A stretch of 64,000 bases of DNA from Betaproteobacteria bacterium Ga0077532. Lineage in GTDB: Bacteria > Pseudomonadota > Gammaproteobacteria > Burkholderiales > Ga0077523. Where the stretch lies: positions 1 through 64,000 of the forward strand of contig LNEE01000019.1 in assembly GCA_001464895.1 (NCBI GenBank), in the 5' to 3' direction. Below the pieces are notes generated by a model. It did not search any database, was not told the DNA's origin, and saw only the letters and a program-made list of their open reading frames with translations. A program made the position numbers and the translations under genes. Positions 6,395 through 15,665 of this stretch are shown here, in pieces (positions within the stretch are counted from its first letter, which is position 1; the number at the start of each line of letters is the position of its first letter).

Positions 6395-9256
6395 ATGACC
6401 ATCCTGCTGGTGAGAGGCAGCACCGGGCCGCTGGTCCGCAAGCTGCGGCAGGCGTTGTTGCGGGAACTGGGTGACGACGCCGACGACTTCTCCGCACTCG
6501 GAACGGGTGATGAGGTCGACGCCGATCTGGAGGCGGCGGTCCGGCGCTGGCAGGCGGGCATCGGCATCGTCGCGGACGGCGTCGTGGGTCCGTACTGTGC
6601 CGCGCTGCTCGGACTCGCGAAGCCCGTGCCGCTCGCGATGCCGCTCGGCACCAACGAGGTCCGTGTGCTGTTCCCCGCGACGAAGCCCGCGAACATCTCG
6701 CGCTATCTGCCCTACGTCGTGTCGGCGCTCGGGGCAGGTGGTCTCACCGATGTCCCGATGGTCCTCGCCGCGCTCGGCACGATCCGCGCGGAGAGCGAGG
6801 GGTTCCTGCCCATCTCCGAGTATCCGTCACAGTTCAACACGCGGCCGGGCAAGGCGCCCTTCAGCGTCTACGAAGGGCTTGCCAGGCTGGGCAACAAGCA
6901 GTCGGGGGACGGAGCGAAGTTCCGCGGTCGCGGATTCGTCCAGCTGACGGGGCGCTACAACTACGAACGTTTCGGCAAGGCCATCGACGTCGACCTCGCG
7001 GCGGCGCCCGATCTCGCGAACGCGCCGGAGGTTGCCTCGGTGCTGCTCGTCGCTTTTCTGGCGGCGTGTGCGGAGCCGATGCGCGAGGCGCTCGCGGCGG
7101 GGAACCACAAGGCGGCGCGGAAGCTGGTGAACGGCGGCAGCCATGGCCTCGACCGGTTCCGCGATGTCCTCGAACGCGCGAAGACGCTGCGACCCGGACC
7201 GGTGGTGGTGGCCGGTGTCGCCGCGAAGCGCAGGGCCGCCAGGCTGGCCGCGAGCGGTGCCACGGATGCGCCGACCTCCCAGCGCCCGCTCACGGCGCGC
7301 AAGGACCCGCTCGATCTGCGCGATCGTCCGTACCAGCCGCCGCCGGCGAGCCTGCCCGCGGAGTTCCCGCCCGCCGATGTCGTGCGCACGTATCTGCCGC
7401 GCTACACCAAGGCCGGGCTCATCCTCGATCAGGGGCAGGAAGGGGCGTGCACCGGCTTCGGGCTCGCGTGTGTCGTGAACTACCTGCGCTGGCGCCGCCT
7501 CGGCGCGCCGGCGGCGATGGAATCCGTCAGTCCGCGCATGCTCTACAACTTCGCGCGACGCTACGACGAGTACGAAGGCGAGGACTACGACGGCTCCAGC
7601 TGCCGCGGTGCCCTGAAGGGTTGGTATCGCCACGGCGTCTGCCTGTCGTCCGACTGGCCGTACCTGCCCGAGTCGTCACCGCCACCGAAGTACGGCTACG
7701 CGAAGCGCGCGTCCGACACGTCGCTCGGTGTGTACTACCGCGTCGACCCGAAATCGATCACGGACATCCAGGCCGCCATCCACGAGGTCGGCGCCGTGTA
7801 CGTCTCGTCGACGACCCACGATGGCTGGAATCAGGTCGCGCATTCATCGAAGCCACCGAAGAATCACGCCGCGCTGCCGGTCATCCCGTTCGATGGCCGT
7901 CCGTCGCAGACCGGCGGTCATGCCTACGCGCTCGTGGGCTTCAACGCGAGCGGATTCATTCTCCAGAACTCGTGGGGCAACGGTTGGGGGTCGGGCGGCT
8001 TCGCGGTGATCAGCTACGCGGACTGGATCACGAACGCGATGGACGCCTGGGCGGCTGCGCTCGGCGTCCCCGGTGTCGTGGTGGGGAACATCGTGAGCGG
8101 TGGGCAGAGTTCCAGGGCCCGGGCCGCGGCCGACCGTTCGCGGTGGTGGGACGAACGCCGCGCCTACGAGCACAGCATCGTCACCGGCAACGACGGCCGC
8201 GTGAGGCGGTACCTCACAGAGGACGAACCCACTCGCACGCTGCTGCACCAGGCGGCGGGTCTGCCCGACCGGTGGTTCCGCAGCGACGCGAGTCCGAAGA
8301 AGCGCCTCGTCATCTATGCGCACGGTGGTCTGAACCGCGAGAAGGCGGCGGTGGAGCGCGCCCGCGCCATGGGCCGCCACTTCGTGGACAACGGTTGCTA
8401 TCCACTATTCCTCGTCTGGAAGACCGGCCTCGGCGAGTCGATCTCGAACATCGTGTCGGAAGCGTTCAGCAAACAGCAGCCGCGCGCCGCGGGCATCGGT
8501 GACTGGCTCACCGAGCGCACGGATCTCGTGGTCGAGAAGACGATCGGGCGGCCGCTCGCCCGCCCGATCTGGAGCGAGATGAAGGAGAACGCGGAACTCA
8601 CCTGCGAGACCGGCCGCGGCGGCGATCTCCTGGTCACCGCGCTCGCCAAGCTAGCAGGCACATGGGGCGACGCGTTCGAGTTGCACCTGGTCGGTCACTC
8701 CGCGGGCGCGATCATCCTCGGCAACCTGCTCTCGCTCCTCGGTGCACGTGGCATGGCGTCGATGGTGACGTCGATCCATCTCTACGCGCCGGCGTGCACC
8801 GTGCAGTTCGCGAACCGCCACTACGCGCCGCACGCCGACCTCATGAAGCGTCTGCACCTCGATGTGCTCTCAGATCGCGTCGAGCGCGACGACAGCGTGG
8901 CGGGCATCTATCGGAAGTCGCTGTTGTACTTCGTGTCGAACGCGCTCGAGACCGACCTCCGCACGCCGATCCTCGGCCTCGCGAACGTCGGCAATCCGGA
9001 CTACACCGGGTGGGATGGTTCGTCGGCCACCGGCGAGGCGCTGCGCAACTGGCGCGCTGCGGCAGCGCAGGCGGGTCTCGAGAAACGTACGGCGTTCCTC
9101 GACCGCGACAAGGTGGTGGCCTGCACGAACCCGCCCAAGAGCATCGGTGCGAGCCACGGCAGCTTCGACAATGACGTGGAGGTGGTGTCGACGACGCTGC
9201 AACGGATCACGGGCGGCGCGCTGGCGAAGCCGGTGGACGATCTGCGGGGGTTCTGA
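6395..9256 (+). CDS. Four-domain hydrolase: PG-binding, GH19-like, papain-like, alpha/beta hydrolase
   Basis: A single 953-residue frame follows a purine-rich site (GAGGAG) just before ATG 6395. Residues 1-78 resemble a peptidoglycan-binding domain 1 repeat (WQAGIGIVADGVVGP). Residues about 100-265 resemble a GH19-type lysozyme/chitinase, with the acidic RAESEGF (131-137) and FRGRGFVQLTGRYNY (176-190). Residues about 330-560 match a C1 papain-like peptidase: Gln346, Cys352 six residues later, His509 in GGHAYALVGF and Asn525 in QNSWG. Residues about 635-930 form an alpha/beta hydrolase with YAHGGLN and the nucleophile elbow GHSAG (Ser769). No signal peptide or membrane segment is seen. The combination suggests a secreted or delivered enzyme attacking cell wall, protein and lipid or ester bonds. 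The export route and target are unknown, and no secretion system is in the window. Confidence 0.88.
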   Translation: MTILLVRGSTGPLVRKLRQALLRELGDDADDFSALGTGDEVDADLEAAVRRWQAGIGIVADGVVGPYCAALLGLAKPVPLAMPLGTNEVRVLFPATKPANISRYLPYVVSALGAGGLTDVPMVLAALGTIRAESEGFLPISEYPSQFNTRPGKAPFSVYEGLARLGNKQSGDGAKFRGRGFVQLTGRYNYERFGKAIDVDLAAAPDLANAPEVASVLLVAFLAACAEPMREALAAGNHKAARKLVNGGSHGLDRFRDVLERAKTLRPGPVVVAGVAAKRRAARLAASGATDAPTSQRPLTARKDPLDLRDRPYQPPPASLPAEFPPADVVRTYLPRYTKAGLILDQGQEGACTGFGLACVVNYLRWRRLGAPAAMESVSPRMLYNFARRYDEYEGEDYDGSSCRGALKGWYRHGVCLSSDWPYLPESSPPPKYGYAKRASDTSLGVYYRVDPKSITDIQAAIHEVGAVYVSSTTHDGWNQVAHSSKPPKNHAALPVIPFDGRPSQTGGHAYALVGFNASGFILQNSWGNGWGSGGFAVISYADWITNAMDAWAAALGVPGVVVGNIVSGGQSSRARAAADRSRWWDERRAYEHSIVTGNDGRVRRYLTEDEPTRTLLHQAAGLPDRWFRSDASPKKRLVIYAHGGLNREKAAVERARAMGRHFVDNGCYPLFLVWKTGLGESISNIVSEAFSKQQPRAAGIGDWLTERTDLVVEKTIGRPLARPIWSEMKENAELTCETGRGGDLLVTALAKLAGTWGDAFELHLVGHSAGAIILGNLLSLLGARGMASMVTSIHLYAPACTVQFANRHYAPHADLMKRLHLDVLSDRVERDDSVAGIYRKSLLYFVSNALETDLRTPILGLANVGNPDYTGWDGSSATGEALRNWRAAAAQAGLEKRTAFLDRDKVVACTNPPKSIGASHGSFDNDVEVVSTTLQRITGGALAKPVDDLRGF

Positions 9257-9269
9257 GGGCGGGGTGCTG

Positions 9270-9490
9270 CCTGGCATCGACCGCTTTCGCGGCCATGGGC
9301 CGCTCCTACAGGTCGTGCACCACCACCGCCAGCCATGGGGGGCTTTTGTAGGAGCGGGCCATGCCCGCGAATGCGACTGTTCCGGTTGGGCGCTTCCTTG
9401 CATCCACCGCTTTCGCGGCCATGGGCCGCTCCTACAGGGGCCATGGGCCCCTCCTGCAGGGACCACGGGCCCCTCCTACAGGAGCATGCC
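9270..9490. repeat. REP-like palindromic repeats in both orientations
   Basis: The stretch between two convergent genes holds copies of a palindromic motif. TTTCGCGGCCATGGGCCGCT followed by CCTACAG occurs at 9285-9311 and 9411-9437. The opposite orientation (TGTAGGAGCGGGCC...) is at 9347-9371, with degenerate GGGCCCCTCCTACAG copies to about 9483. Each can form a short GC-rich hairpin. This is the layout of REP/BIME elements. The same motif family recurs at 16732-17090. No RAYT transposase gene is seen in the window. Confidence 0.85.
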
Positions 9491-9504
9491 TCCGCTGCGG
9501 GGGC

Positions 9505-10785
9505 TCAATCGTCGTGCGGGTCCCGCTCTTCATCCGGATCGTTCCACAGGATGTGCGCCTCGATGAGGAGGCGGTACCGCGCTTCCTCCGCCTCCAACTG
9601 AGCAAGGGTCGCGGCGAGGGCCGATTCGATCGCGAGGCGTCGTGCCACCAGCACGTCGCCGAGCGATGCCTCGCGCAGTTGCCACGACCGCTGCATCGAT
9701 TCGGCATTGCGCCTCATCCCCTCCGAGGCGGCCCGGGCGCGGGTCCACGACGCGTAGGCGCCGTTGGCCTGGCCAAACATCACGGCGACCTCGGCGGAGA
9801 CGCGTTGCACCACCGCCGCTTCGTGACTTGCCGCCACGGCGGCGCCGGCCACGGCGCCGTCGGACATCGCCTGTCGTGCGGCGCCCGGCAAGGGCACCAC
9901 GAAGTAGAGGCCTGCGATGCGGTCCTGTTGGCTCCGATCCATGGAGAGGCGTACGCCGATGGTCGGGTCCGGCAGGCGCTCTGTGGCGGCGCGGGTCGAA
10001 AGCAGGCGACCGCGAAGCGCGGCTGCCCGGGCCACGCGCACCTCATCGTTGTGGGCGCGCACGCGTTCGACGAACCAGTCGAGATCGTGTTCCAGGGCGC
10101 GGGGTTCGCCGGGTGCTGCGCGGGCGGGTACCGAGAGGGCCGGGAACGTCCGCGTGAGCGCCGCGCGCGTGCCCTCTTCGCGTCCCCGGTAACCTTCGAG
10201 CACCGACTCCGCCTGTGCGACGGCGGCCTCTGCGAGATTCAGCTCCACGCGTGGGGCGTCGCCAGCCTTGGCGCGGCGGGCAACCACCGATTGCTGTTCG
10301 CGCAGCGACGCCACCTGCTGCTCCCACAGCGCAAGCTGCATGTTCTCGCGGGCCCAGCCGAACCAGAGCTTGAGGACGTGCCGCGCGCCGTCGCACCACG
10401 CGCTGTACGCGGTGCGGCGGGCCAGTTCGATGTTCTGTTCGCCGATCGCCCGGTCGGCCACGGCCTTGCCCGGCAGGCGGATGGAGCGTTCGACACCGAT
10501 GTCCCACTCCGGGAATCGGCCATTCTGAATGCTGTGACTCTGATACCCGCCCCGGATGGCGTATTCGTACGGACCGGCCTGCAGGCGTCGCGCGCCTGCC
10601 TGGTCGATCCCGACGGCCTGCCGCGCTGCGCGCACGGGTGGGTATTCGCTCAGTGCGCGCTCGACGGTGGGAACAGGCGGAAGACCCGGTGTCACGAGAG
10701 CGGCGTCCGCCGCGATGCACGGGGTGATGGAGGCGAGCATCAGCGCGGCGACGAGCGGACGCGGATCGATCAGGCGGGTGTTCAT
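9505..10785 (-). CDS. Outer-membrane factor of heavy-metal RND pump (CzcC/CusC-like)
   Basis: The 426-residue product has an N-terminal signal peptide (MNTRLIDPRPLVAALMLASITPCIAA) and the long heptad-like helical segments of TolC-family channels, for example LREQQSVVARRAKAGDAPRVELNLAEAAVAQAE in two related halves. It would form the outer-membrane and periplasmic channel of the tripartite pump encoded just upstream. Its ATG overlaps the stop of the inner-membrane pump gene by 4 bp (10782-10785), so the two are translationally coupled. It is the last gene of the operon and is followed by the REP array. The metal specificity cannot be read from this subunit. Confidence 0.88.
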   Translation of the reverse strand: MNTRLIDPRPLVAALMLASITPCIAADAALVTPGLPPVPTVERALSEYPPVRAARQAVGIDQAGARRLQAGPYEYAIRGGYQSHSIQNGRFPEWDIGVERSIRLPGKAVADRAIGEQNIELARRTAYSAWCDGARHVLKLWFGWARENMQLALWEQQVASLREQQSVVARRAKAGDAPRVELNLAEAAVAQAESVLEGYRGREEGTRAALTRTFPALSVPARAAPGEPRALEHDLDWFVERVRAHNDEVRVARAAALRGRLLSTRAATERLPDPTIGVRLSMDRSQQDRIAGLYFVVPLPGAARQAMSDGAVAGAAVAASHEAAVVQRVSAEVAVMFGQANGAYASWTRARAASEGMRRNAESMQRSWQLREASLGDVLVARRLAIESALAATLAQLEAEEARYRLLIEAHILWNDPDEERDPHDD

Positions 10786-13700
10786 GGCGACCCCTCATGG
10801 AGCAGATCCTCGGTCGGTGCGGCCGGTGCGTCACCGAAGCGCCGGTACAGGAGTGGCAGCAGCAACAGCGTGAGAGCGGTCGACGTGACGAGCCCGCCGA
10901 TCACGACGACCGCAAGAGGCCGCTGGATCTCGGAGCCGGGTCCGGTGGCGAAGAGCAGCGGGACCAGGCCGAGCGCGGTGCTGGTTGCGGTCATCAACAC
11001 GGGGCGCAGGCGCCGGCGTGCGCCGCATCGCACGACCTCGTCCACCGCCAGCCCTTCGCTCCGCAGTTGGTTGAAGGTGCTCATGAGGACGACGCCGTTC
11101 AGTACGGCGGTACCGAGCAACGCTATGAAGCCCACCGACGCGGGTACCGACAGGTACTCGCCCGACAGCCACAGCGCCACGATGCCGCCGACCAGGGCGA
11201 ACGGGATGTTCGCGAAGACGAGCAGCGACTGTCGCACCGAACCGAAGGTGCCGTAGAGCAGCATGAAGATGAGTCCGAGCGACATGGGCACCACCAGTGC
11301 GAGGCGGGTGGCGGCGCGCTGCTGGTTCTCGAACTGACCACCCCAGGTGAGACGGTAGCCCGCTGGCAGCGTGACCTTCTGCGCGACGGTCCGTCTGGCC
11401 TCTTCGACGAACCCCACGAGATCGCGCCCGCGAACACTGGACTGCACGACGGCGTAGCGCATGCTGTTCTCGCGGTCCACCTTCACGGGGCCGTCCACGC
11501 GCGAGAGCCGCGCCACCGTCGACAGCGGCACGGCGTGGCCATCGGGCATGAGCACGTTCTGGTGCTGGAACAGTGTTGCCGAAGCCCGCAGATCGCCGGT
11601 GCCACGCACGACCAGCGGCGTGCGGATCGCCCCCTCGATGACCGTGCCCACACGCTCGCCTTCGAGCTGGGTGCGCAGGTCGCGCTCGATCGCATCGACC
11701 GTCAGCTTCTGGTGTCCGGTGGCGAAGCGGTTGATGTCGACGCGCAGATACTGCACGCCCTCGTTGGTCGCAGTGAAGACGTCGCGGCTGCCGGGGATCG
11801 CGTTCAGCACCTGCTCGATCTCGCGCGCGAGGCGGTTCATCACGGGGATCTCCGTTCCGAAGATCTTCACCGCGAGGTCGCCACGTACGCCGGTCAGCAT
11901 CTCGGCCACGCGCATCTCGATGGGTTGAGTGAACGTGTGGCTCACGCCGGGAAAGGCCTCCATGACCTCGCGCAGCGATTCGACGATCGCCTCCTTGTCC
12001 GGACGGCGCCATTCCTGTCGCGGCGCCAGCACCATGAAGACGTCGGTCTGGTTGAGGCCCATCGGATCGAGGCCCAGCTCGTCCGCGCCGGAGCGCGCGA
12101 CGATGCGTCGCACCTCCGGCACATCCCGCAGGATCGCCTGCTGGATTCGAGAGTTCATGTCTGCCGTGGCTTCCATGCCGATGGAAGGGAGGGAATCCAG
12201 CTGCATGATGATGTCGCCTTCGTCCATGGTGGGCACGAAGGTCTTGCCGGTGCCGAGGTACGCGACCACCGCCAACGCGATCAGCAGGCCGGACATCGCG
12301 ACCACCACCCGCGGATGCGCCAGGGTCCGCGCGAGCAGGGGTTCGTAGATGGCCGCGGCCTTGCGGACCAGCCACGGCTCGCGCTGCGGGCCGCCGCGGA
12401 CGAGGTGGTACGACAGCACCGGGATGACGGTGAGCGCGAGCAGCAGTGATCCGGAGAGCGCGAAGACGATCGACCATGCCACCGGTTCGAAGAGCTTTCC
12501 TTCCAGGCCTTCCAGTGTGAGCAGCGGCAGGAACACGATGATGACGATGAGAGTCCCCGAGGCCACCGGCACCGACACCTCGGCGACGGCACGATGAATC
12601 GTCCGAAGGCGCGACCCCTGGTCCCGGGCGAGATGGCCCACCACGTTCTCGACCACGACGACCGACGCATCGACGAGCATGCCGATCGCGATGGCGAGAC
12701 CGCCCAGGCTCATGAGATTCGCGGTGATGTCGAAGCGGTCCATGAGCACGAAGGTGCACAGCGCGGCGAGCGGAAGCGTCGCCGCCACGACGGTTGCGGC
12801 GCGGAGATCCTCGAGGAAGAGAAGGATCACGATGAGCACCAGGACGGTGGCGCCGAACAACGCGTTCGAGACGGTCGTGATCGCGCGCTTCACCAGGTGT
12901 CCGCGATCGTAGAAGACCTCCGTGCGCACACCCTGCGGGAGCTGCGGCGCCAGCTCGTCGAGCCGTGCGCGGACGCCGGCCACCACATCGCGTGCGTTGG
13001 CGCCACGCAGGCTCAGCACCAGGCCCTGGACAGTCTCGCCGGCGCCGTCCTGCGTCACCAGCCCGTAGCGCGTGAGCGTGCCGATGCGGACCTCGGCCAC
13101 CTCGCCGACGCGCACCGGGATCGCGCTGCGCTCGGCCACCACGATGTTGCGCACGTCCTCGAGTGTCCGCACGCTGCCTTCCACGCGCACGAGCAACGAT
13201 TCCTCACCGTCGGCGAGGCGGCCGGCGCCGTCGTTCCGGTTGTTGGCGGCGAGGGCTTCCCGCAGGGCGCCCAGAGGTATGCCCCGGGCAGCGAGGGCGG
13301 CGGCATTCGGCACCACCTCGAAGATGCGCACATGGCCACCCAGCGAGTTCACGTCGGCCACGCCCGGCACGGTGCGCAGGCGCGGCCGGATGGTCCAGTC
13401 GAGCAGCGTGCGGCGTTCGGCGAGCGACAGATCACCGCCCTCGATGGTGAACATGAACATCTCGCCCTGTGGCGTCGTGATGGGGGCGAGACCGCCGCTG
13501 GTGCCGGGCGGCAGATCCGGCAGCACGCCGTTCAGGCGCTCGGTCACCTGCTGGCGAGCCCAGTAGATGTCGGTGCCGTCCTCGAAGTCGATGACGATGC
13601 TCGCGATCGCGTACTTGGAGATGGAGCGCATCACGCGCTGGCGCGGGATGCCTGGCATCTCGACCTCGATGGGCGCGACGATGCGCGTCTCGACCTCCTC

Positions 13701-13874
13701 CGGGGTCATGCCCGGCGCCTTCACGATGATCTCGACCTGCGTGCTCGACACGTCGGGGAAGGCATCGATGGGGAGTCCGACGAGCGCGATCGTGCCGCCG
13801 ACCACGAGCAGCACGGTGAGCGCGAGGACCAGCAGGCGGTGCGTGAGGGCTGCGGTGACGAGGCGCGTAGGCAT
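10782..13874 (-). CDS. Heavy-metal efflux RND inner-membrane pump (CzcA/CusA family)
   Basis: The 1030-residue product has the RND layout of one N-terminal helix, a large periplasmic loop, a helix bundle, a second loop and a second bundle. The transmembrane-4 signature AIGMLVDASVVVVENV carries the proton-relay acidic residues. VIDFEDGTDIYWARQQV and PIEMRVAEMLTGVRGDLAVK are typical of CzcA-like heavy-metal pumps. It exports metal ions from the periplasm or cytoplasm by proton antiport together with the fusion protein (1 bp upstream) and the TolC-like channel (4-bp overlap downstream). Divalent (Zn/Co/Cd/Ni) versus monovalent (Cu/Ag) cargo cannot be decided by eye. Confidence 0.92.
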   Translation of the reverse strand: MPTRLVTAALTHRLLVLALTVLLVVGGTIALVGLPIDAFPDVSSTQVEIIVKAPGMTPEEVETRIVAPIEVEMPGIPRQRVMRSISKYAIASIVIDFEDGTDIYWARQQVTERLNGVLPDLPPGTSGGLAPITTPQGEMFMFTIEGGDLSLAERRTLLDWTIRPRLRTVPGVADVNSLGGHVRIFEVVPNAAALAARGIPLGALREALAANNRNDGAGRLADGEESLLVRVEGSVRTLEDVRNIVVAERSAIPVRVGEVAEVRIGTLTRYGLVTQDGAGETVQGLVLSLRGANARDVVAGVRARLDELAPQLPQGVRTEVFYDRGHLVKRAITTVSNALFGATVLVLIVILLFLEDLRAATVVAATLPLAALCTFVLMDRFDITANLMSLGGLAIAIGMLVDASVVVVENVVGHLARDQGSRLRTIHRAVAEVSVPVASGTLIVIIVFLPLLTLEGLEGKLFEPVAWSIVFALSGSLLLALTVIPVLSYHLVRGGPQREPWLVRKAAAIYEPLLARTLAHPRVVVAMSGLLIALAVVAYLGTGKTFVPTMDEGDIIMQLDSLPSIGMEATADMNSRIQQAILRDVPEVRRIVARSGADELGLDPMGLNQTDVFMVLAPRQEWRRPDKEAIVESLREVMEAFPGVSHTFTQPIEMRVAEMLTGVRGDLAVKIFGTEIPVMNRLAREIEQVLNAIPGSRDVFTATNEGVQYLRVDINRFATGHQKLTVDAIERDLRTQLEGERVGTVIEGAIRTPLVVRGTGDLRASATLFQHQNVLMPDGHAVPLSTVARLSRVDGPVKVDRENSMRYAVVQSSVRGRDLVGFVEEARRTVAQKVTLPAGYRLTWGGQFENQQRAATRLALVVPMSLGLIFMLLYGTFGSVRQSLLVFANIPFALVGGIVALWLSGEYLSVPASVGFIALLGTAVLNGVVLMSTFNQLRSEGLAVDEVVRCGARRRLRPVLMTATSTALGLVPLLFATGPGSEIQRPLAVVVIGGLVTSTALTLLLLPLLYRRFGDAPAAPTEDLLHEGSP

Positions 13875-13875
13875 C

Positions 13876-14976
13876 TCAGCCTCCGATGCCGAGCAGCTGG
13901 CCCTTGAGCGCCGCCAGCCCGCCGAGCGCGATCTCCCGCACTTCCTGGAGCGCGCCGGAGACGACAGCCGATGTGGCGCCTTCGTTCAGGACCGTGACGG
14001 GCACCGCGCGGAAGCCCTTGGCCGTCCGCGCCAGCACCAGCACGCGGGTCTCGTGACGTAGCAGCGCGGCGTTCGGCACCCGCCATTGCTTCGCGGTGCC
14101 TTCAGCGGCGGCCACGGCCGCCTCCACGTACTGCCCGGGCCTCAGCTTCGTCGCGTTCGTCGTGATGAGCGCGCGGAGCATCACCGTCTGGCTCTCGGGC
14201 GTGACGCTGCGGCCCACCGAGATGATGCGACCGGCGGCGTCCACGGACGGTACACGGACCGCCGCGCCCTCGCGGACGCCGGCCGCGCGGGCCAGCGGCA
14301 CCTGGATCTCCAGCCACAGCGGGTCGAGGCGCGCCACCGTGTAGACCGGCGTGAACGCCTCCAGTCGCTGGCCGGCCTGCGCCATCTGGGCGATCACGAT
14401 GCCATCCACGGGCGCCTTGAGGTTCACCGCGCTGGTGATGGCCGATCCGGACTGCATGCCCGCGATGGCGGCGTCCGACATCCCGGCGAGCTTGAGCGCG
14501 TGCCGGCGTTCGGCGAGGAGTGCCGTCGCGTCCACGTGGCCGGCCTTCGTGGACAGCAGACGGCTTTCGGCGATGAGGCCTTCCGCCGCGAGCTTCTGGT
14601 CACGGTCGAGGTTCGCACGGGCCAGCTCGCGCTGAGTGGAGGCCTGGAGGTACGCGCGCTGGGCCTCGGCGAGGGCCGAACTCTGCAGGCGCGCGAGGAT
14701 CTGGCCACGCTTCACCGGTTCGTTGACCGCGACGAGGACGGACTCGACCAGCCCGGCGAGCGGCGTGCTGACGACGTGCAGCTGATTGTTGGGGACCATC
14801 ACCTCCGCCGCCAGGCCCAGGACCTCGCTCTTCGCCTCGGCTTCCGGACGGACGACGGTGATGCCCAGGGCCTTGATCTGGGCGGGTGTGACGGCGACTT
14901 CCTGGGCTTGGACCGGGACGAACCCGGACAGGACGAACCAGACCGCGAGGGCCGGACCCGTGAATGACTTCCGCAT
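13876..14976 (-). CDS. Periplasmic adaptor of heavy-metal RND pump (CzcB/CusB-like)
   Basis: The 366-residue product starts with a signal peptide (MRKSFTGPALAVWFVLSGFVPVQAQ). It shows the membrane-fusion layout: a lipoyl half (STPLAGLVESVLVAVNEPVKRGQILARL), an alpha-helical hairpin (LAEAQRAYLQASTQRELARANLDRDQ), the second lipoyl half (LKAPVDGIVIAQMAQAGQRLEAF) and a beta-barrel. It bridges the inner-membrane pump and the outer-membrane channel. The gene ends 1 bp before czcA-like ATG and starts 110 bp after the small leader gene at 15087-15539. Confidence 0.9.
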   Translation of the reverse strand: MRKSFTGPALAVWFVLSGFVPVQAQEVAVTPAQIKALGITVVRPEAEAKSEVLGLAAEVMVPNNQLHVVSTPLAGLVESVLVAVNEPVKRGQILARLQSSALAEAQRAYLQASTQRELARANLDRDQKLAAEGLIAESRLLSTKAGHVDATALLAERRHALKLAGMSDAAIAGMQSGSAITSAVNLKAPVDGIVIAQMAQAGQRLEAFTPVYTVARLDPLWLEIQVPLARAAGVREGAAVRVPSVDAAGRIISVGRSVTPESQTVMLRALITTNATKLRPGQYVEAAVAAAEGTAKQWRVPNAALLRHETRVLVLARTAKGFRAVPVTVLNEGATSAVVSGALQEVREIALGGLAALKGQLLGIGG

Positions 14977-15086
14977 GCGTTTCTCCGAGGCTGTTGCGCC
15001 ATGGAGGCGCAGCGGCCGGACGACCGTGGAACCGCCGCGCCGGTTCGGAGTGGGGCGGATCTCCAGGCGCGAGGGTGGGGACAGGG

Positions 15087-15539
15087 TCAGGCGATGCGGG
15101 GTGGCGCGTGGGCCGGAGGGTGCAGTCGGTGGGGGCGCTCAGGCGGTTCCTGAGGCTTGGGTGCGACGTCGGGACGCTCGTCGGCGAGTGCTGCGACTCC
15201 CGGCAGCGGGTGCATCGCGATCGTCGCTCCGAGGGCAAGTGCCTCGTCGCGTTTCAGCTCGCTCGGCGACGTGATGACCGCCGAGTCGTCCATGTCGGCA
15301 CACGGCGCGTGCAGACCCGGGGCGGCGTGGCCGGTGTGGGCCAGACTCACGGGAAGATGGACGCCACGCTGTCTCTCAACCCCTGTCTCCTCGATGGATG
15401 GTGCGTCGAGATGCACATGCAGCAGCGGCGACAGGCACTGGAGGATCGCGAGACAGACGAACAGCAATGCGACCGCCGCGCGTCGCCATCCGGCCTCGGG
15501 GGGCAGGGGGCGGGAGTCGGTGTGCGCGCGCGTCCTCAT
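15087..15539 (-). CDS. Small histidine-rich membrane-anchored protein, leader of metal efflux operon
   Basis: This 150-residue product starts at ATG 15539 with one hydrophobic segment (AAVALLFVCLAILQCLSPLL) followed by a periplasmic part rich in histidine (HVHLDA, VHLPVSLAHTGHAAPGLHAPC) and a proline/histidine-rich tail. I do not recognise a named family. Short proteins of this type often precede HME-RND efflux genes. The histidine content and position suggest metal sensing or buffering in the periplasm, which is inference. It is on the same strand as, and 110 bp ahead of, the adaptor gene. A GTG or an upstream ATG could extend it slightly. Confidence 0.7.
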   Translation of the reverse strand: MRTRAHTDSRPLPPEAGWRRAAVALLFVCLAILQCLSPLLHVHLDAPSIEETGVERQRGVHLPVSLAHTGHAAPGLHAPCADMDDSAVITSPSELKRDEALALGATIAMHPLPGVAALADERPDVAPKPQEPPERPHRLHPPAHAPPRIA

Positions 15540-15593
15540 GGGTTCGATGATGCAGGTTTCCTGTCGTCGAGCATAGTCGAGGGCGGGCGCCGA

Positions 15594-15607
15594 TTGATGT
15601 GCGTCAA
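15594..15607. promoter_or_regulatory. FNR/Anr-like box between divergent genes
   Basis: TTGATGTGCGTCAA matches the TTGAT-N4-ATCAA dyad of FNR/CRP-family anaerobic regulators with one mismatch. It lies 55 bp upstream of the metal-leader start (minus strand) and 59 bp upstream of queG (plus strand), in the only intergenic space between these divergent genes. A single site found by eye can occur by chance. Confidence 0.35.
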
Positions 15608-15665
15608 CGTACAAAGGCAACGCCCGGAAGGGGGGGGCGCCGCTGCGGGGCGGTACCATCCGCCC

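Noticed and set aside
9361..11256. 631-residue plus-strand frame
   Set aside because: It starts inside the REP array and runs antisense through the TolC-like and pump genes.
10797..13907. Long plus-strand frames (550 and 437 residues)
   Set aside because: They are antisense to the RND pump gene, whose conserved motifs are unmistakable.
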